Origin: Candidatus Anaerobutyricum avicola
GTDB taxonomy: Bacteria; Bacillota; Clostridia; Lachnospirales; Lachnospiraceae
Direction: 5' to 3'
Assembly: GCA_019113845.1 (NCBI GenBank)
Contig: DXGQ01000023.1
Span: forward strand, 62,001-126,000
DNA length: 64,000 nt
The translations under genes were made by a program, and so were the position numbers. The stretch's first letter is position 1, and each line of letters opens with the position of its first letter. This document shows positions 8,525-16,946 of the stretch, one piece after another. Below the pieces are notes generated by a model. That model was not told the DNA's origin. It made no database searches and saw only the letters and a list, made by a program, of their open reading frames with translations.

Positions 8525-8553
8525 AGTATAGTATCCGCCTGCCTTGTTGTCAA
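8525..8553 (-). promoter_or_regulatory. sigma-A promoter of the riboswitch transcript
   Basis: Read leftward, a consensus TTGACA and TATACT are separated by exactly 17 nt. Transcription would begin near 8518, directly ahead of the aptamer. Confidence 0.88.
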
Positions 8554-8585
8554 CCTCTTTTCTCCCTGTTTTTACACATTTTCTC

Positions 8586-8614
8586 TTCACAAAATAAATA
8601 ATTGATGATATAAT
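8586..8614 (+). promoter_or_regulatory. sigma-A promoter of the por operon, with a ~270-nt leader
   Basis: TTCACA and a perfect TATAAT are separated by 17 nt. The start near 8621 leaves about 270 nt before the first por gene. That leader includes a hairpin at about 8786-8816 (GTGCCGCTGC with GCATCGGCAC) and the small palindrome GTGTTTCCAACAC near 8750; no known riboswitch is recognised. Confidence 0.6.
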
Positions 8615-8894
8615 CAAACTCGTTGTGAATTTTCATCAGGTCATTCCTGCAAGGAGAAGAACAGTGCCGCTGCTGCCGGTTCATCAGCGGACGGGTTCCG
8701 CGAGCGGGATTCTTTTTTACTCTTTTTTATCCGCGTAGCACGGACACTGGTGTTTCCAACACAAACATTATGTAATTTCTGTTTTGTGCCGCTGCATTTT
8801 TCAGGGCATCGGCACCTGCTGCCGCCCACAGAGCACCAGAACTGCATCTGTGCCGGCGGGATCATACATACACTGCATAAGAATGGAGGATATC

Positions 8895-9467
8895 ATGAAA
8901 GATTTAATTGAAATCCGGTGGCACGGCCGGGGCGGTCAGGGCGCGAAAACAGCCGCTCTGCTCCTGGCGGACGTCGCTTTCAGCACAGGCATGCATGTAC
9001 AGGGCTTTCCTGAATACGGCCCTGAGCGTATGGGCGCGCCGATCACCGCTTATAATCGTTTAAGTTCCAATGTCATCCGGGTACATTCCAATATTTATGA
9101 TCCGGATTATGTCGTTGTCGTGGACGAGACGCTTCTTGATTCCGTTCACGTAACGGACGGTCTGAAAAAAGACGGCGCCATCGTCATCAACACCGCCCGT
9201 CCGAAGGAAGAGATCCTTCCGCATCTGCACGGCTATGAAGGACAGGTGTACACCATCGACGCCCGGAAGATTTCCATGGAGACACTCGGTCGTTATTTTC
9301 CCAACTCTCCGATGCTCGCCGCCATTGTAAAGGTCAGCGGCATCATGGAGGAAGAACGTTTCCTGGAAGAAATGCGTAAATCCTACGCACATAAATTTGC
9401 ATCGAAGCCAGAGGTGATCGAAGGGAACATGAACGCTCTCTCCCTGGCTTTACAGGAGGTAAGATAA
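8895..9467 (+). CDS. porC: pyruvate (2-oxoacid):ferredoxin oxidoreductase, gamma subunit
   Basis: A 190-residue gamma subunit of the 2-oxoacid:ferredoxin oxidoreductase complex, which oxidatively decarboxylates pyruvate to acetyl-CoA in the cytosol and passes electrons to ferredoxin. The motif WHGRGGQGAKTAA near residue 9 and FPEYGPERMGAPI near residue 40 are diagnostic. The frame is open further upstream, but AATGGAGG 6 nt before the ATG at 8895 and the family N terminus fix the start. The stop overlaps the delta-subunit start by one base, the usual tight coupling in four-subunit por operons. Substrate preference among 2-oxoacids is inferred from the family. Confidence 0.93.
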   Translation: MKDLIEIRWHGRGGQGAKTAALLLADVAFSTGMHVQGFPEYGPERMGAPITAYNRLSSNVIRVHSNIYDPDYVVVVDETLLDSVHVTDGLKKDGAIVINTARPKEEILPHLHGYEGQVYTIDARKISMETLGRYFPNSPMLAAIVKVSGIMEEERFLEEMRKSYAHKFASKPEVIEGNMNALSLALQEVR

Positions 9468-9772
9468 TGGCATCAGATATCAGTAAATTAGGTTTGGATG
9501 TAAAATGGCAGGATCTCACCCTGGGCTGCACCGTTGTGGGAAGCTGCACCGCCGCTACATTTAATACCGGCGAATGGCGGACGGACACGCCAAAATTTAT
9601 CGAAGAAAAATGTAAACAATGCCTGCTCTGCGCGCCGGCCTGTCCGGACAGCGCGATTCCGATCGTGAACGGCAAGCGGGCCGATTTTGATTTTGACCAC
9701 TGCAAGGGATGCGGCATCTGCGTAAAAGCCTGTCCTTTTGACGCGATCGTCATGTTAAAGGGGGTAAGATAA
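9467..9772 (+). CDS. porD: pyruvate:ferredoxin oxidoreductase, delta subunit (2x[4Fe-4S])
   Basis: A 101-residue ferredoxin-like subunit that carries electrons within the complex. Two complete four-cysteine cluster motifs are present, CKQCLLCAPACP at about residue 46 and CKGCGICVKACP at about residue 76, each of the CxxCxxCxxxCP type. It lies between the gamma and alpha genes with one-base stop/start overlaps on both sides, so translation is coupled. Length and order match four-subunit Por complexes rather than the single-chain enzyme also found in many Clostridia. Confidence 0.95.
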   Translation: MASDISKLGLDVKWQDLTLGCTVVGSCTAATFNTGEWRTDTPKFIEEKCKQCLLCAPACPDSAIPIVNGKRADFDFDHCKGCGICVKACPFDAIVMLKGVR

Positions 9773-10953
9773 TGGGAATCAAAGAACGTTTATCCGGAAA
9801 TGAAGCGGTAGCCACCGCCATGCGTCAGATCAATCCTGACGTTATGCCTGCCTACCCGATCACTCCTTCCACGGAGATTCCGCAGTATTTCACCACTTTT
9901 GTGGCGAACGGACAGGTCGATACGGAATTCATCCCGGTGGAGAGCGAGCACAGCGCCATGAGCGCCTGCATCGGCTCTGAAGCTGCCGGAGCGAGAACCA
10001 TCACCGCCACCTCTTCCTGCGGTCTTGCGCTCATGTGGGAAGTCTTAAATGTGGCTGCTTCCGACCGGCTTCCAATCTGCCTTGCCCTGGTAAACCGCGC
10101 CCTCTCCGGACCGATCAACATCAACTGCGATCATTCCGATGCCATGGGCGCCAGAAATACCGGCTGGATTCAGATTTTTGCCGAGAACAACCAGGAAGCT
10201 TACGACAACATGATCCAGGCGTACCGCATCGCCGAACACAAAGATGTCATGCTCCCGATCATGGTCTGCCAGGACGGTTTCATCACCAGCCACGCAGTAG
10301 AAAACATTGAACTGCTGGAGGACGATGTGGTGAAGAACTTTGTCGGAGAATATGAACCGGAGCACTATCTCTTAAAAGACGGCGAGTCCATCGCCTACGG
10401 TCCGTACGCTGTGACCAATTATGTGATGGAAGCCCGCCGGGCACAGATGCAGGGGCTTCGCAATGCCAAACAGGTTGCCCTTGATGTGGCGGCAGAGTTC
10501 GCCAGGATCTCCGGAAGACAGTACGGTTTATTTGAAGAATACAGATTAGACGACGCCGACTATGCCATGGTGCTGATCGGTTCCGCCGCCGGAACCGCCA
10601 AAGACACCGTCGATCATCTGCGGGAACAGGGCATCAGGGCCGGCATCCTTAAAATCCGCCTCTTCCGTCCATTTCCTGCCGAGGAGATTGCAGACGCGCT
10701 CTCCCATGTCAGATATCTGGCCATCATGGACCGGACGGAGGACTTCAACACGAACTGCGGACCTCTGGGCGCGGAGATCAAATCCGCCCTGTACAACAAA
10801 AATCTTCACCCGGCAGTCATCAATTACTGCTACGGCCTTGGCGGCCGGGACGTCACGGTGGACAGCCTGACATCCGTATTTGAAGATTTGATGGAAGTGG
10901 AAAAGACCGGCGATGTGGGCGAGACTTACCGGTACTTATCCGTGAGAGAATAG
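9772..10953 (+). CDS. porA: pyruvate:ferredoxin oxidoreductase, alpha subunit
   Basis: A 393-residue alpha subunit providing the pyrimidine-side thiamine-diphosphate interface and substrate-binding region. Seen are AYPITPSTEIPQYF near residue 24, EHSAMSACIGSEAAGAR near residue 60 and TATSSCGLALM, all family hallmarks, followed by the transketolase C-terminal-like part (ILKIRLFRPFPAEEI near residue 288). The one-base overlap with porD and the 10-nt gap to porB place it third in the operon. Length is normal and no key residue looks altered. Confidence 0.95.
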   Translation: MGIKERLSGNEAVATAMRQINPDVMPAYPITPSTEIPQYFTTFVANGQVDTEFIPVESEHSAMSACIGSEAAGARTITATSSCGLALMWEVLNVAASDRLPICLALVNRALSGPININCDHSDAMGARNTGWIQIFAENNQEAYDNMIQAYRIAEHKDVMLPIMVCQDGFITSHAVENIELLEDDVVKNFVGEYEPEHYLLKDGESIAYGPYAVTNYVMEARRAQMQGLRNAKQVALDVAAEFARISGRQYGLFEEYRLDDADYAMVLIGSAAGTAKDTVDHLREQGIRAGILKIRLFRPFPAEEIADALSHVRYLAIMDRTEDFNTNCGPLGAEIKSALYNKNLHPAVINYCYGLGGRDVTVDSLTSVFEDLMEVEKTGDVGETYRYLSVRE

Positions 10954-10963
10954 GAGGTACGTC

Positions 10964-11893
10964 ATGGCTTATAATTTAAAACAGACATTAAATAAAGAAG
11001 AAAGATTATCCCCGGGCCACCGTATGTGTGCCGGCTGCGGCGCGACCATCGCCGTAAGAAATGTACTCCGTGGTCTGCACGACGGCGACGAGGCGGTCAT
11101 CACCTGCGCCACCAGTTGTCTGGAGGTATCCTCCTTCATGTACCCGTACACCGCATGGAAGGATTCCTTCATCCACGACGCCTTTGAAAATGCCGGCGCA
11201 ACCTGCAGCGGCGTCGAGACTGCTTACCGCGCTTTAAGAAAAAAAGGAAAAGTAAAAAATACACATAAATTTATCGCATTCGGTGGAGACGGCGGTACCT
11301 ACGATATCGGTTTCCAGTCCCTCTCCGGCGCCATGGAAAGAAATCACGACATGGTCTACGTCTGCTACGACAACGAGGCATACATGAACACCGGTATCCA
11401 GCGTTCTTCCGCCACCCCGCTTTACGCAGACACCACCACGACCCCTGTCGGCACGGACTCCGAAGGAAAAACCCAGAACCGCAAAGATCTGGCACAGGTC
11501 ATCGCCGCCCACAACATTCCTTACGTGGCGCAGACCACCTTCGTCAAAAACTTCAAAGACCTCCACGTAAAGTCCGAGAAAGCCATCTACACTCCGGGCG
11601 CCGCCTTCTTAAATGTGCTGGCTCCATGCCCGCGCGGCTGGCGCTATGAGATGTCCGACATCCTCGAAATCTGCCAGCTGGCTGTGGACACCTGCTTCTG
11701 GCCACTCTTTGAGGTCATCGACGGCGAATGGATCCTCAACTATGAGCCAAAGAAAAAACTCCCGATCGAGGACTTCCTGCGCCCGCAGGGCCGTTTCAAA
11801 CACCTCTTCAAGCCGGGCAAAGAACACCTCATCGCCGACATCCAGTCAGAGGTAGACCGCCGCTGGGACGAGCTTTTGAAACGGGCAAAATAA
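10964..11893 (+). CDS. porB: pyruvate:ferredoxin oxidoreductase, beta subunit
   Basis: A 309-residue beta subunit that binds thiamine diphosphate and one [4Fe-4S] cluster. HRMCAGCGATIAVR near residue 20 supplies the first cluster cysteines, and the GGDGGTYDIGFQSLSGAMER run with CYDNEAYMNTGIQ downstream is the diphosphate/Mg2+ binding motif. Its start follows porA by 10 nt behind AGGAGG. It is the last gene of the operon; no simple terminator is obvious before the non-coding repeat element that begins almost at once. Confidence 0.95.
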   Translation: MAYNLKQTLNKEERLSPGHRMCAGCGATIAVRNVLRGLHDGDEAVITCATSCLEVSSFMYPYTAWKDSFIHDAFENAGATCSGVETAYRALRKKGKVKNTHKFIAFGGDGGTYDIGFQSLSGAMERNHDMVYVCYDNEAYMNTGIQRSSATPLYADTTTTPVGTDSEGKTQNRKDLAQVIAAHNIPYVAQTTFVKNFKDLHVKSEKAIYTPGAAFLNVLAPCPRGWRYEMSDILEICQLAVDTCFWPLFEVIDGEWILNYEPKKKLPIEDFLRPQGRFKHLFKPGKEHLIADIQSEVDRRWDELLKRAK

Positions 11894-11901
11894 GGATTTG
11901 T

Positions 11902-12404
11902 CGCGGTGATAAGAAATGTAAACTTGTAACACAGACGATGACGCTGGAGCACAGACAGGTTCTCCTGCTCGGCCCTCACTCGGTCTGAATAATAGGTTAC
12001 AATAATCTGGAGAATATGACAGTCCTCGCTCACAGCTCGCAGTCGAAGTCTGTCTGTGTCCGGAACGCCATCTGTGCTGTGTAAAATTATCTGTTTCTTA
12101 TCCTCTCGACAAAACAACTATCTATGTCTATAGACTGCTGTTTTGCCAGCATACACAGGATTCTTGTAAAGGAGAAACAGAGTTTCCCAATATCCAGATG
12201 CCATTCGGAGTGCATACAGTTTCCGACCGCGAGCTGTGAGCGAGGACTGTCTAAGACTTGTGGAAAGCAGGGAGAAAATGCAAAGCGGTTTCTCCTTGCC
12301 GATCAAAAACGCCTGTAGTCCGAGTGAGGGTCGAGTCGGGAGGAATTGTATGAGAACGAATGGCATCGTCTGTTATATTAGAAATCTGTTCTTACCTTTA
12401 CAAA
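11902..12404. repeat. non-coding repeat element B: head-to-head pair of structured units
   Basis: This gene-free interval between porB and the aminopeptidase is homologous to the element at 3422-3827. Unit B1 (11931-12076, plus strand) has the outer stem GCACAGACAG / CTGTCTGTGT; unit B2 (12196-12374, minus strand) has ATGCCATTCG / CGAATGGCAT and CATACA / TGTATG. Both share the core CTCG-CCCTCACTCGG and GTCCTCGCTCACAGCTCGC. The spacer carries ACACAGGATTCTTGTAAAGG at the same place as in element A plus an extra hairpin-forming stretch (about 12110-12150). The outer ends GGATTTGT and ACAAATCC are inverted repeats. Open frames here mirror the repeat and are not genes. Confidence 0.85.
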
Positions 12405-12410
12405 TCCCAG

Positions 12411-12439
12411 TTGCTGAATGATCTCCGGTATAGTAAAAT
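12411..12439 (+). promoter_or_regulatory. sigma-A promoter candidate for the M18 aminopeptidase
   Basis: TTGCTG and TAAAAT are separated by 17 nt, just outside repeat element B. The leader of about 115 nt includes the repeated hairpin element at 12498-12562. Confidence 0.5.
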
Positions 12440-12497
12440 TATTGTAACACAGACCCTGTATTTTGCAAATAGATTTACTCTCATGAAAGAAGGAAAA

Positions 12498-12562
12498 GTT
12501 TGAAAGTGAACTTTCAGATCTACCATTATGGACGCGGTAAATGCGTCAGAAAAGGAGAAAAA
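12498..12562 (+). repeat. repeated leader element, copy 1 (two hairpins plus ribosome binding site)
   Basis: The element ends exactly at the aminopeptidase ATG. It comprises the palindrome TTGAAAGT-GA-ACTTTCAG, the hairpin GACGCG-GTAAA-TGCGTC, and AAAAGGAG as ribosome binding site. Closely similar copies precede the genes at 22233 and 29700. Confidence 0.8.
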
Positions 12563-13837
12563 ATGGATACATTGTTTGACTGTCTGAAAAAAGGAACTGC
12601 GCCGGAGCAGGTGGTGGCATTTGCCAGAGATTATCTGGAAAAAGAGGGATTTGAAGAACTTTATTATGACCGGCTGTTTGCGCCTCGCCTGGGAGGGCGT
12701 TATTTTATCGCTCCATTTCCGGATGTCTTGTTTGCGTTTACCATGGGACGCAAGCGGGCCTATATCCAGCCGGTGCGCATGGCGTTTGCTCATGTGGATC
12801 AGCCCTGTTTTAAGGTGAAAAACCGGCCGGAGTTTCGCAGTATGGAAAGCGATATGCTGAATGTGGAGGTATACGGGGGTATGATGGATCATACCTGGTT
12901 TGACCGGCCGCTGGGTCTGGCAGGTACCATTGTGCTGAAGGGGGAGAGCATTTTTAAGCCGAAGGCGGTGCATTATGACAGTGAACGACCGGTGGCGGTG
13001 ATTCCGGGCATTGCCATTCACATGCAGCGGGATGCAAACAGCGGCTGGAAGATCGACCGGCAGAAGGAGCTGATGCCGGTGACCGGGCTGTCCGGCGCTT
13101 CCTGGACAGAAGGAGCCTTCGTGCAGTTTCTTGCCCGGGAGCTGGGGGTGGATGATTCGGAGATCTTAAGCTATGATCTGAATCTCTATAATTATGACGA
13201 GCCGCAGCTGGTGGGGCTTTCAGAAGAACTGGTGGTAAGTCCGCGTCTGGATAATCTGGCTTCTGTCAGCGCGCTGCTGGAATCGCTGGTGGAGGGAGAG
13301 CGGAGTAACGGCATCAATCTGATCGGGCTGTTCGATCATGAAGAGGTTGGAAGCTTTACCCGTTCCGGTGCGGATTCGGAACTGCTTGGCGGTGTGCTAC
13401 GCGGTATCTTCCGCACGCTGGGATGTAATGAAGAAATGTTTCGCGCATCCATGGCAGACAGCATCTATCTTTCTGTGGATGGGGCCCATGGCGCTCATCC
13501 AAACTACCCGGACCGCTGTGATATCACTTCCCGCGCCTATGTGGGCAAAGGAGTCGCCATCAAGGCAAGCGGCACTTTCAAATATGCCACGGACGCCAGA
13601 GTGCAGGCCATCCTGCTGGGGCTCTCAGAAAAATATGATATTCCGCTGCAGATCATCAACGACCGGAATAACATTCGCGGCGGAAGCACGCTGGGACCGA
13701 TGGTTGGCGCACATATTCCGATGCGGGGCTGCGATATCGGCGTTCCGATGTGGGCGATGCACTCCGCGCAGGAGACGATGGCGCTCTCTGATTATGAAGC
13801 GCTCTGTCAGATCGTGACGGCATTTTTTGTGAATTAG
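12563..13837 (+). CDS. apeB: M18 family aminopeptidase
   Basis: A 424-residue zinc aminopeptidase of family M18, which removes N-terminal residues from peptides in the cytosol. FAHVDQPCF near residue 75 carries the first metal His-Asp, SPRLDNLAS near residue 225 the bridging Asp, GLFDHEEVGS near residue 250 the catalytic Glu pair, and PMWAMHSAQET near the C terminus the last His. The frame runs 21 codons further upstream through the repeated leader element, but AAAAGGAG directly before the ATG at 12563 and family length support that start. It is transcribed alone, ahead of spoIVA. Confidence 0.92.
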   Translation: MDTLFDCLKKGTAPEQVVAFARDYLEKEGFEELYYDRLFAPRLGGRYFIAPFPDVLFAFTMGRKRAYIQPVRMAFAHVDQPCFKVKNRPEFRSMESDMLNVEVYGGMMDHTWFDRPLGLAGTIVLKGESIFKPKAVHYDSERPVAVIPGIAIHMQRDANSGWKIDRQKELMPVTGLSGASWTEGAFVQFLARELGVDDSEILSYDLNLYNYDEPQLVGLSEELVVSPRLDNLASVSALLESLVEGERSNGINLIGLFDHEEVGSFTRSGADSELLGGVLRGIFRTLGCNEEMFRASMADSIYLSVDGAHGAHPNYPDRCDITSRAYVGKGVAIKASGTFKYATDARVQAILLGLSEKYDIPLQIINDRNNIRGGSTLGPMVGAHIPMRGCDIGVPMWAMHSAQETMALSDYEALCQIVTAFFVN

Positions 13838-13868
13838 GAGTTGCGGATTTAACTTTACAAAAGATCCG

Positions 13869-13897
13869 GTCTATTTCCCTCCCCGGCTGCATATACT
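13869..13897 (+). promoter_or_regulatory. probable sigma-E promoter of spoIVA
   Basis: GTCTATTT and CATATACT are separated by 13 nt and resemble the sigma-E -35/-10 pattern. spoIVA is a mother-cell sigma-E gene in known spore formers, which raises the likelihood. Confidence 0.5.
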
Positions 13898-13923
13898 GCA
13901 TTAGTATTGGGGAGGGATTTTTC

Positions 13924-15393
13924 ATGGAAAAGAATAATATATATCAGGATATCTCAGCGAGAACCGGCGGCGAAATCTATCTTGGCGTGGTGGGACCGGT
14001 CCGAAGCGGCAAATCGACATTTATCAAGCGCTTTCTGGAACTGATGGTCCTCCCGGAGATCGCCGACGAGCATGAAAGGCAGCGGACGATGGATGAGATG
14101 CCGCAGAGCGGCACCGGAAAGACGGTCATGACGACGGAGCCAAAGTTCATTCCGAAGGAGGCAGTGGAACTTCCGATGGAAGATATGAAGGTGAAGGTGC
14201 GTCTCATCGACTGCGTGGGTTTCATGGTGCCGGGCGCCGGCGGTCATCTGGAAAACGGGCAGGAGCGTCTGGTAAAGACGCCGTGGTTTGACTATGAGGT
14301 TCCTTTTACCAAGGCGGCGGAGTATGGCACGAGAAAGGTTATCCGGGACCATTCTACCATCGGGATCCTGGTGACCACGGACGGATCTTTCGGGGAGATT
14401 CCGAGGGATTCTTATGTGGAGGCGGAGAAACGGACGGTGGAGGAACTGACCGCCATCGGCAAACCGTTTCTTGTTCTGTTAAACAGCGACCGTCCGTACT
14501 CAAAAGCCACGCAGAATCTGGCGCAGAATCTCACGAAGGAATACCACACGACAGTGATGCCGGTCAACTGTGACCAGCTCCGGCAGGAAGATATCCTGGA
14601 CATCATGAAAAATGTCCTGCTGGAATTTCCGCTTTCTTCCGTGGGCTTTTTCCTGCCGAAATGGGTGGAGACACTGCGGGATGACCATTGGATGAAAAAA
14701 TCCATTCTGGATCTGATGAAAGAATATCTGGCGGAGAAGGAGAAGATGAAGGATATCTATCAGAAGGATATCCCGCAGAATGAATATATGGAATCCGGAA
14801 AAGTGGAGAAGATCCATATGGATACCGGCGAGGTGGAAGTGCGGATCCAGATTCGGGATTCGTATTATTATGAGATCCTCTCGGATCTGACGGGGATCAC
14901 CATAAAAAATGAATACCATCTCATTCGGATCATGAAGGAACTCTCAGAGAAAAAGAAAGAATTTGAGGAAGTTTCCCAGGCGCTCAAAGATGCCAGGGAG
15001 AGAGGGTATGGCGTGATGAAGCCGGTACTCTCGGAGATCACACTCTCCGAGCCGGAGGTCGTCAAACACGGCAGCAAGTTTGGAGTGAAGATCCGGGCGG
15101 AGGCGCCGTCCATCCATTTGATCCGCGCAAACCTCACGACGGAGATTGCGCCGATCGTGGGGACACAGCTGCAGGCGGAGGACCTGATTACATACATCCG
15201 GGAACAGGCAGGCGGAGATCCGAAGGAGATCTGGAATGTAAACATTTTCGGAAAGACGCTGAACCAGCTGGTGGACGATGGTATTTCGGGGAAGGTGACA
15301 AAGATCAACGAAGACAGTCAGGAAAAACTGCAGAGCGCCATGGAAAAGATCGTAAACGAGAGCAGCGGCGGGCTGATCTGTATCATTATCTGA
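13924..15393 (+). CDS. spoIVA: stage IV sporulation protein A
   Basis: A 489-residue SpoIVA, the ATPase that polymerises on the forespore outer surface and forms the basement layer of the spore coat in the mother cell. The N terminus carries a Walker A loop (GPVRSGKST, about residue 22) and RLIDCVGFMVPGAGG near residue 92; the C terminus ends in the conserved GGLICIII tail used for membrane anchoring via SpoVM. GGGAGG lies 8 nt ahead of the ATG. A sigma-E-like promoter precedes it and terminator-like hairpins follow, so it is probably a single-gene transcript. Length is normal. Confidence 0.97.
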   Translation: MEKNNIYQDISARTGGEIYLGVVGPVRSGKSTFIKRFLELMVLPEIADEHERQRTMDEMPQSGTGKTVMTTEPKFIPKEAVELPMEDMKVKVRLIDCVGFMVPGAGGHLENGQERLVKTPWFDYEVPFTKAAEYGTRKVIRDHSTIGILVTTDGSFGEIPRDSYVEAEKRTVEELTAIGKPFLVLLNSDRPYSKATQNLAQNLTKEYHTTVMPVNCDQLRQEDILDIMKNVLLEFPLSSVGFFLPKWVETLRDDHWMKKSILDLMKEYLAEKEKMKDIYQKDIPQNEYMESGKVEKIHMDTGEVEVRIQIRDSYYYEILSDLTGITIKNEYHLIRIMKELSEKKKEFEEVSQALKDARERGYGVMKPVLSEITLSEPEVVKHGSKFGVKIRAEAPSIHLIRANLTTEIAPIVGTQLQAEDLITYIREQAGGDPKEIWNVNIFGKTLNQLVDDGISGKVTKINEDSQEKLQSAMEKIVNESSGGLICIII

Positions 15394-15400
15394 GCGGAGA

Positions 15401-15484
15401 GAAAAAATTCTTCGGGGGCAGACTTCGGGGGATTTTTTCTTTGCGTCCGGCCGCTCGAAAACGGTCGCTTTAAAGCGGTTTTCT
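15401..15484 (+). terminator. terminator-like hairpins after spoIVA
   Basis: Two inverted repeats follow the stop: GAAAAAAT with ATTTTTTC (15401-15439), and a second around the palindrome CGCTTTAAAGCG flanked by AAAAC and GTTTT (15458-15484). Confidence 0.5.
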
Positions 15485-15551
15485 ATTCTTGCTTTTTCCG
15501 CTGAAAATGCTATAATGATGAAAAAACGTTCGAAGAAAAAGGAGAGAGAGA

Positions 15552-16031
15552 TTGAGAGTAACGATTTACACAGATGGCTCAGCCAGAGGAAATCCGGGAC
15601 CGGGCGGCTACGGGACGGTACTTCTGTATACCGATACCAAGGGAGAGTGCCACAGAAGAGAGTTGTCCGGCGGATTTAAAAAGACGACAAATAACCGCAT
15701 GGAGATACTTGCCGCCATCGTGGGCCTGGAGGCGCTCATCCGCCCCTGTCAGGTCGAGTTGTATTCGGATTCTCAATACCTGGTGAAGGCCTTTAATGAA
15801 CACTGGATAGACGGATGGATCAAAAAGAACTGGAAGAGGAACGGAAAAGAACCGGTGAAGAACACAGATTTGTGGAAGAGACTGCTTGCTGCCATGGAGC
15901 CGCATACGGTCACTTTCCACTGGGTAAAAGGACATGCGGGACATCCGGAAAATGAGCGGTGCGACACCCTGGCGGTGGAAGCGGCGCTGCAGGACGATCT
16001 GCCGGAAGACGAGGGAATGTCTCTTTCCTGA
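15552..16031 (+). CDS. rnhA: ribonuclease HI
   Basis: A 159-residue RNase HI that cleaves the RNA strand of RNA-DNA hybrids. The four metal-binding acids are in place: [11 protein letters not shown] (Asp near residue 7), NNRMEIL (Glu near residue 48), LYSDSQYL (Asp near residue 72) and NERCDTLA (Asp near residue 136); [12 protein letters not shown] is the flexible His loop. The start is a TTG at 15552 with GGAGAG upstream. It ends in a short acidic tail of no known role. The small alarmone synthetase follows after about 100 bp. Confidence 0.95.
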   Translation: MRVTIYTDGSARGNPGPGGYGTVLLYTDTKGECHRRELSGGFKKTTNNRMEILAAIVGLEALIRPCQVELYSDSQYLVKAFNEHWIDGWIKKNWKRNGKEPVKNTDLWKRLLAAMEPHTVTFHWVKGHAGHPENERCDTLAVEAALQDDLPEDEGMSLS

Positions 16032-16129
16032 CGGGAGAGTAAAAAGGACGAAAGAAGTGCTTTTTTCTCTATTCTATGTTATACTGAGATGAGATATAAC
16101 ACACGATTATGAAGGTTGGAGGTGATGAT

Positions 16130-16933
16130 ATGGAGATACAGCTTTGGCGGGAGCTACTTGATCCTTACCAGCTTGCCGTGGATGAAATGGTCGTGAAGTT
16201 CAACCACGTGATTACGGAGCACAGAACCAGGGGATTGTATTCTCCAATTGAATCTGTCGAGGGAAGATTAAAAAGCATTGTCAGCATTCTGGATAAGATG
16301 AAAAAAAAAGATATATCCATGAATGACATTGAAGAAAAGATAGAAGATATTGCAGGCATACGGCTGAACTGTCAGTTCGTGGAAGACATTGACAGAGTCG
16401 TGCATATGATAAAAGAGCGCACAGATATGGTGGTCAAGTGCGAGAAGGATTACATCAACCATATGAAGGCCAGCGGGTACCGTAGCTATCACATCATCAT
16501 AGATTACACGGTGAATACGATCAAAGGACCCAAGACGCTGAGCGCGGAGATACAGATACGCACGATGGCCATGAATTTCTGGGCGACTATCGAGCATTCT
16601 TTACAGTATAAATATAAAGAACATATTCCGGACTATGTGCAGCAGAAGCTGATCGACGCGTCCCGGGCGATCATTGAGATCGATAAGGCCATGTCGGATG
16701 TCCGGGATGAGATCATGGATGCACAGAACTCTCATCAGAAAAAGGAGAATCTGGTGAAGGATATCCTGAACAATATCCAGAATCTTTATAAAGTAGCCAA
16801 CAAGCGGGAGGTCACAAAGATTCAGGATGAGTTTTACAAAGTGTATGTGGCCGACGATATGATGCAGCTGCAGCATTTTGCGAGCCAGCTGGATATCATT
16901 TCGGAAGGATATCAGACCCAGAGCCTGACATAA
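16130..16933 (+). CDS. small alarmone synthetase (RelA/SpoT-domain GTP pyrophosphokinase, RelQ-like)
   Basis: A 267-residue (p)ppGpp synthetase with a single RelA/SpoT synthetase domain and no HD hydrolase, TGS or ACT domains, matching the small RelQ/YjbM type. EDIAGIRLNC near residue 80, GYRSYHIII near residue 120 and AEIQIRTMAMNFWATIEH near residue 142 are the nucleotide and catalytic segments. The C-terminal ~90 residues are helical, as expected for tetramer formation. GGAGG 7 nt before the ATG at 16130 fixes the start. It is followed after 13 nt by the RsmF-like methyltransferase, so the two probably share a transcript. Confidence 0.9.
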   Translation: MEIQLWRELLDPYQLAVDEMVVKFNHVITEHRTRGLYSPIESVEGRLKSIVSILDKMKKKDISMNDIEEKIEDIAGIRLNCQFVEDIDRVVHMIKERTDMVVKCEKDYINHMKASGYRSYHIIIDYTVNTIKGPKTLSAEIQIRTMAMNFWATIEHSLQYKYKEHIPDYVQQKLIDASRAIIEIDKAMSDVRDEIMDAQNSHQKKENLVKDILNNIQNLYKVANKREVTKIQDEFYKVYVADDMMQLQHFASQLDIISEGYQTQSLT

Positions 16934-16946
16934 CGGAGGATATACG

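Noticed and set aside
12500-12562. N-terminal extension of the aminopeptidase through the leader repeat (21 codons from an ATG at 12500)
   Set aside because: The same DNA precedes two unrelated genes, and copy 2 has an in-frame TGA, so the conservation is at nucleic-acid level. The ribosome binding site lies directly before 12563.
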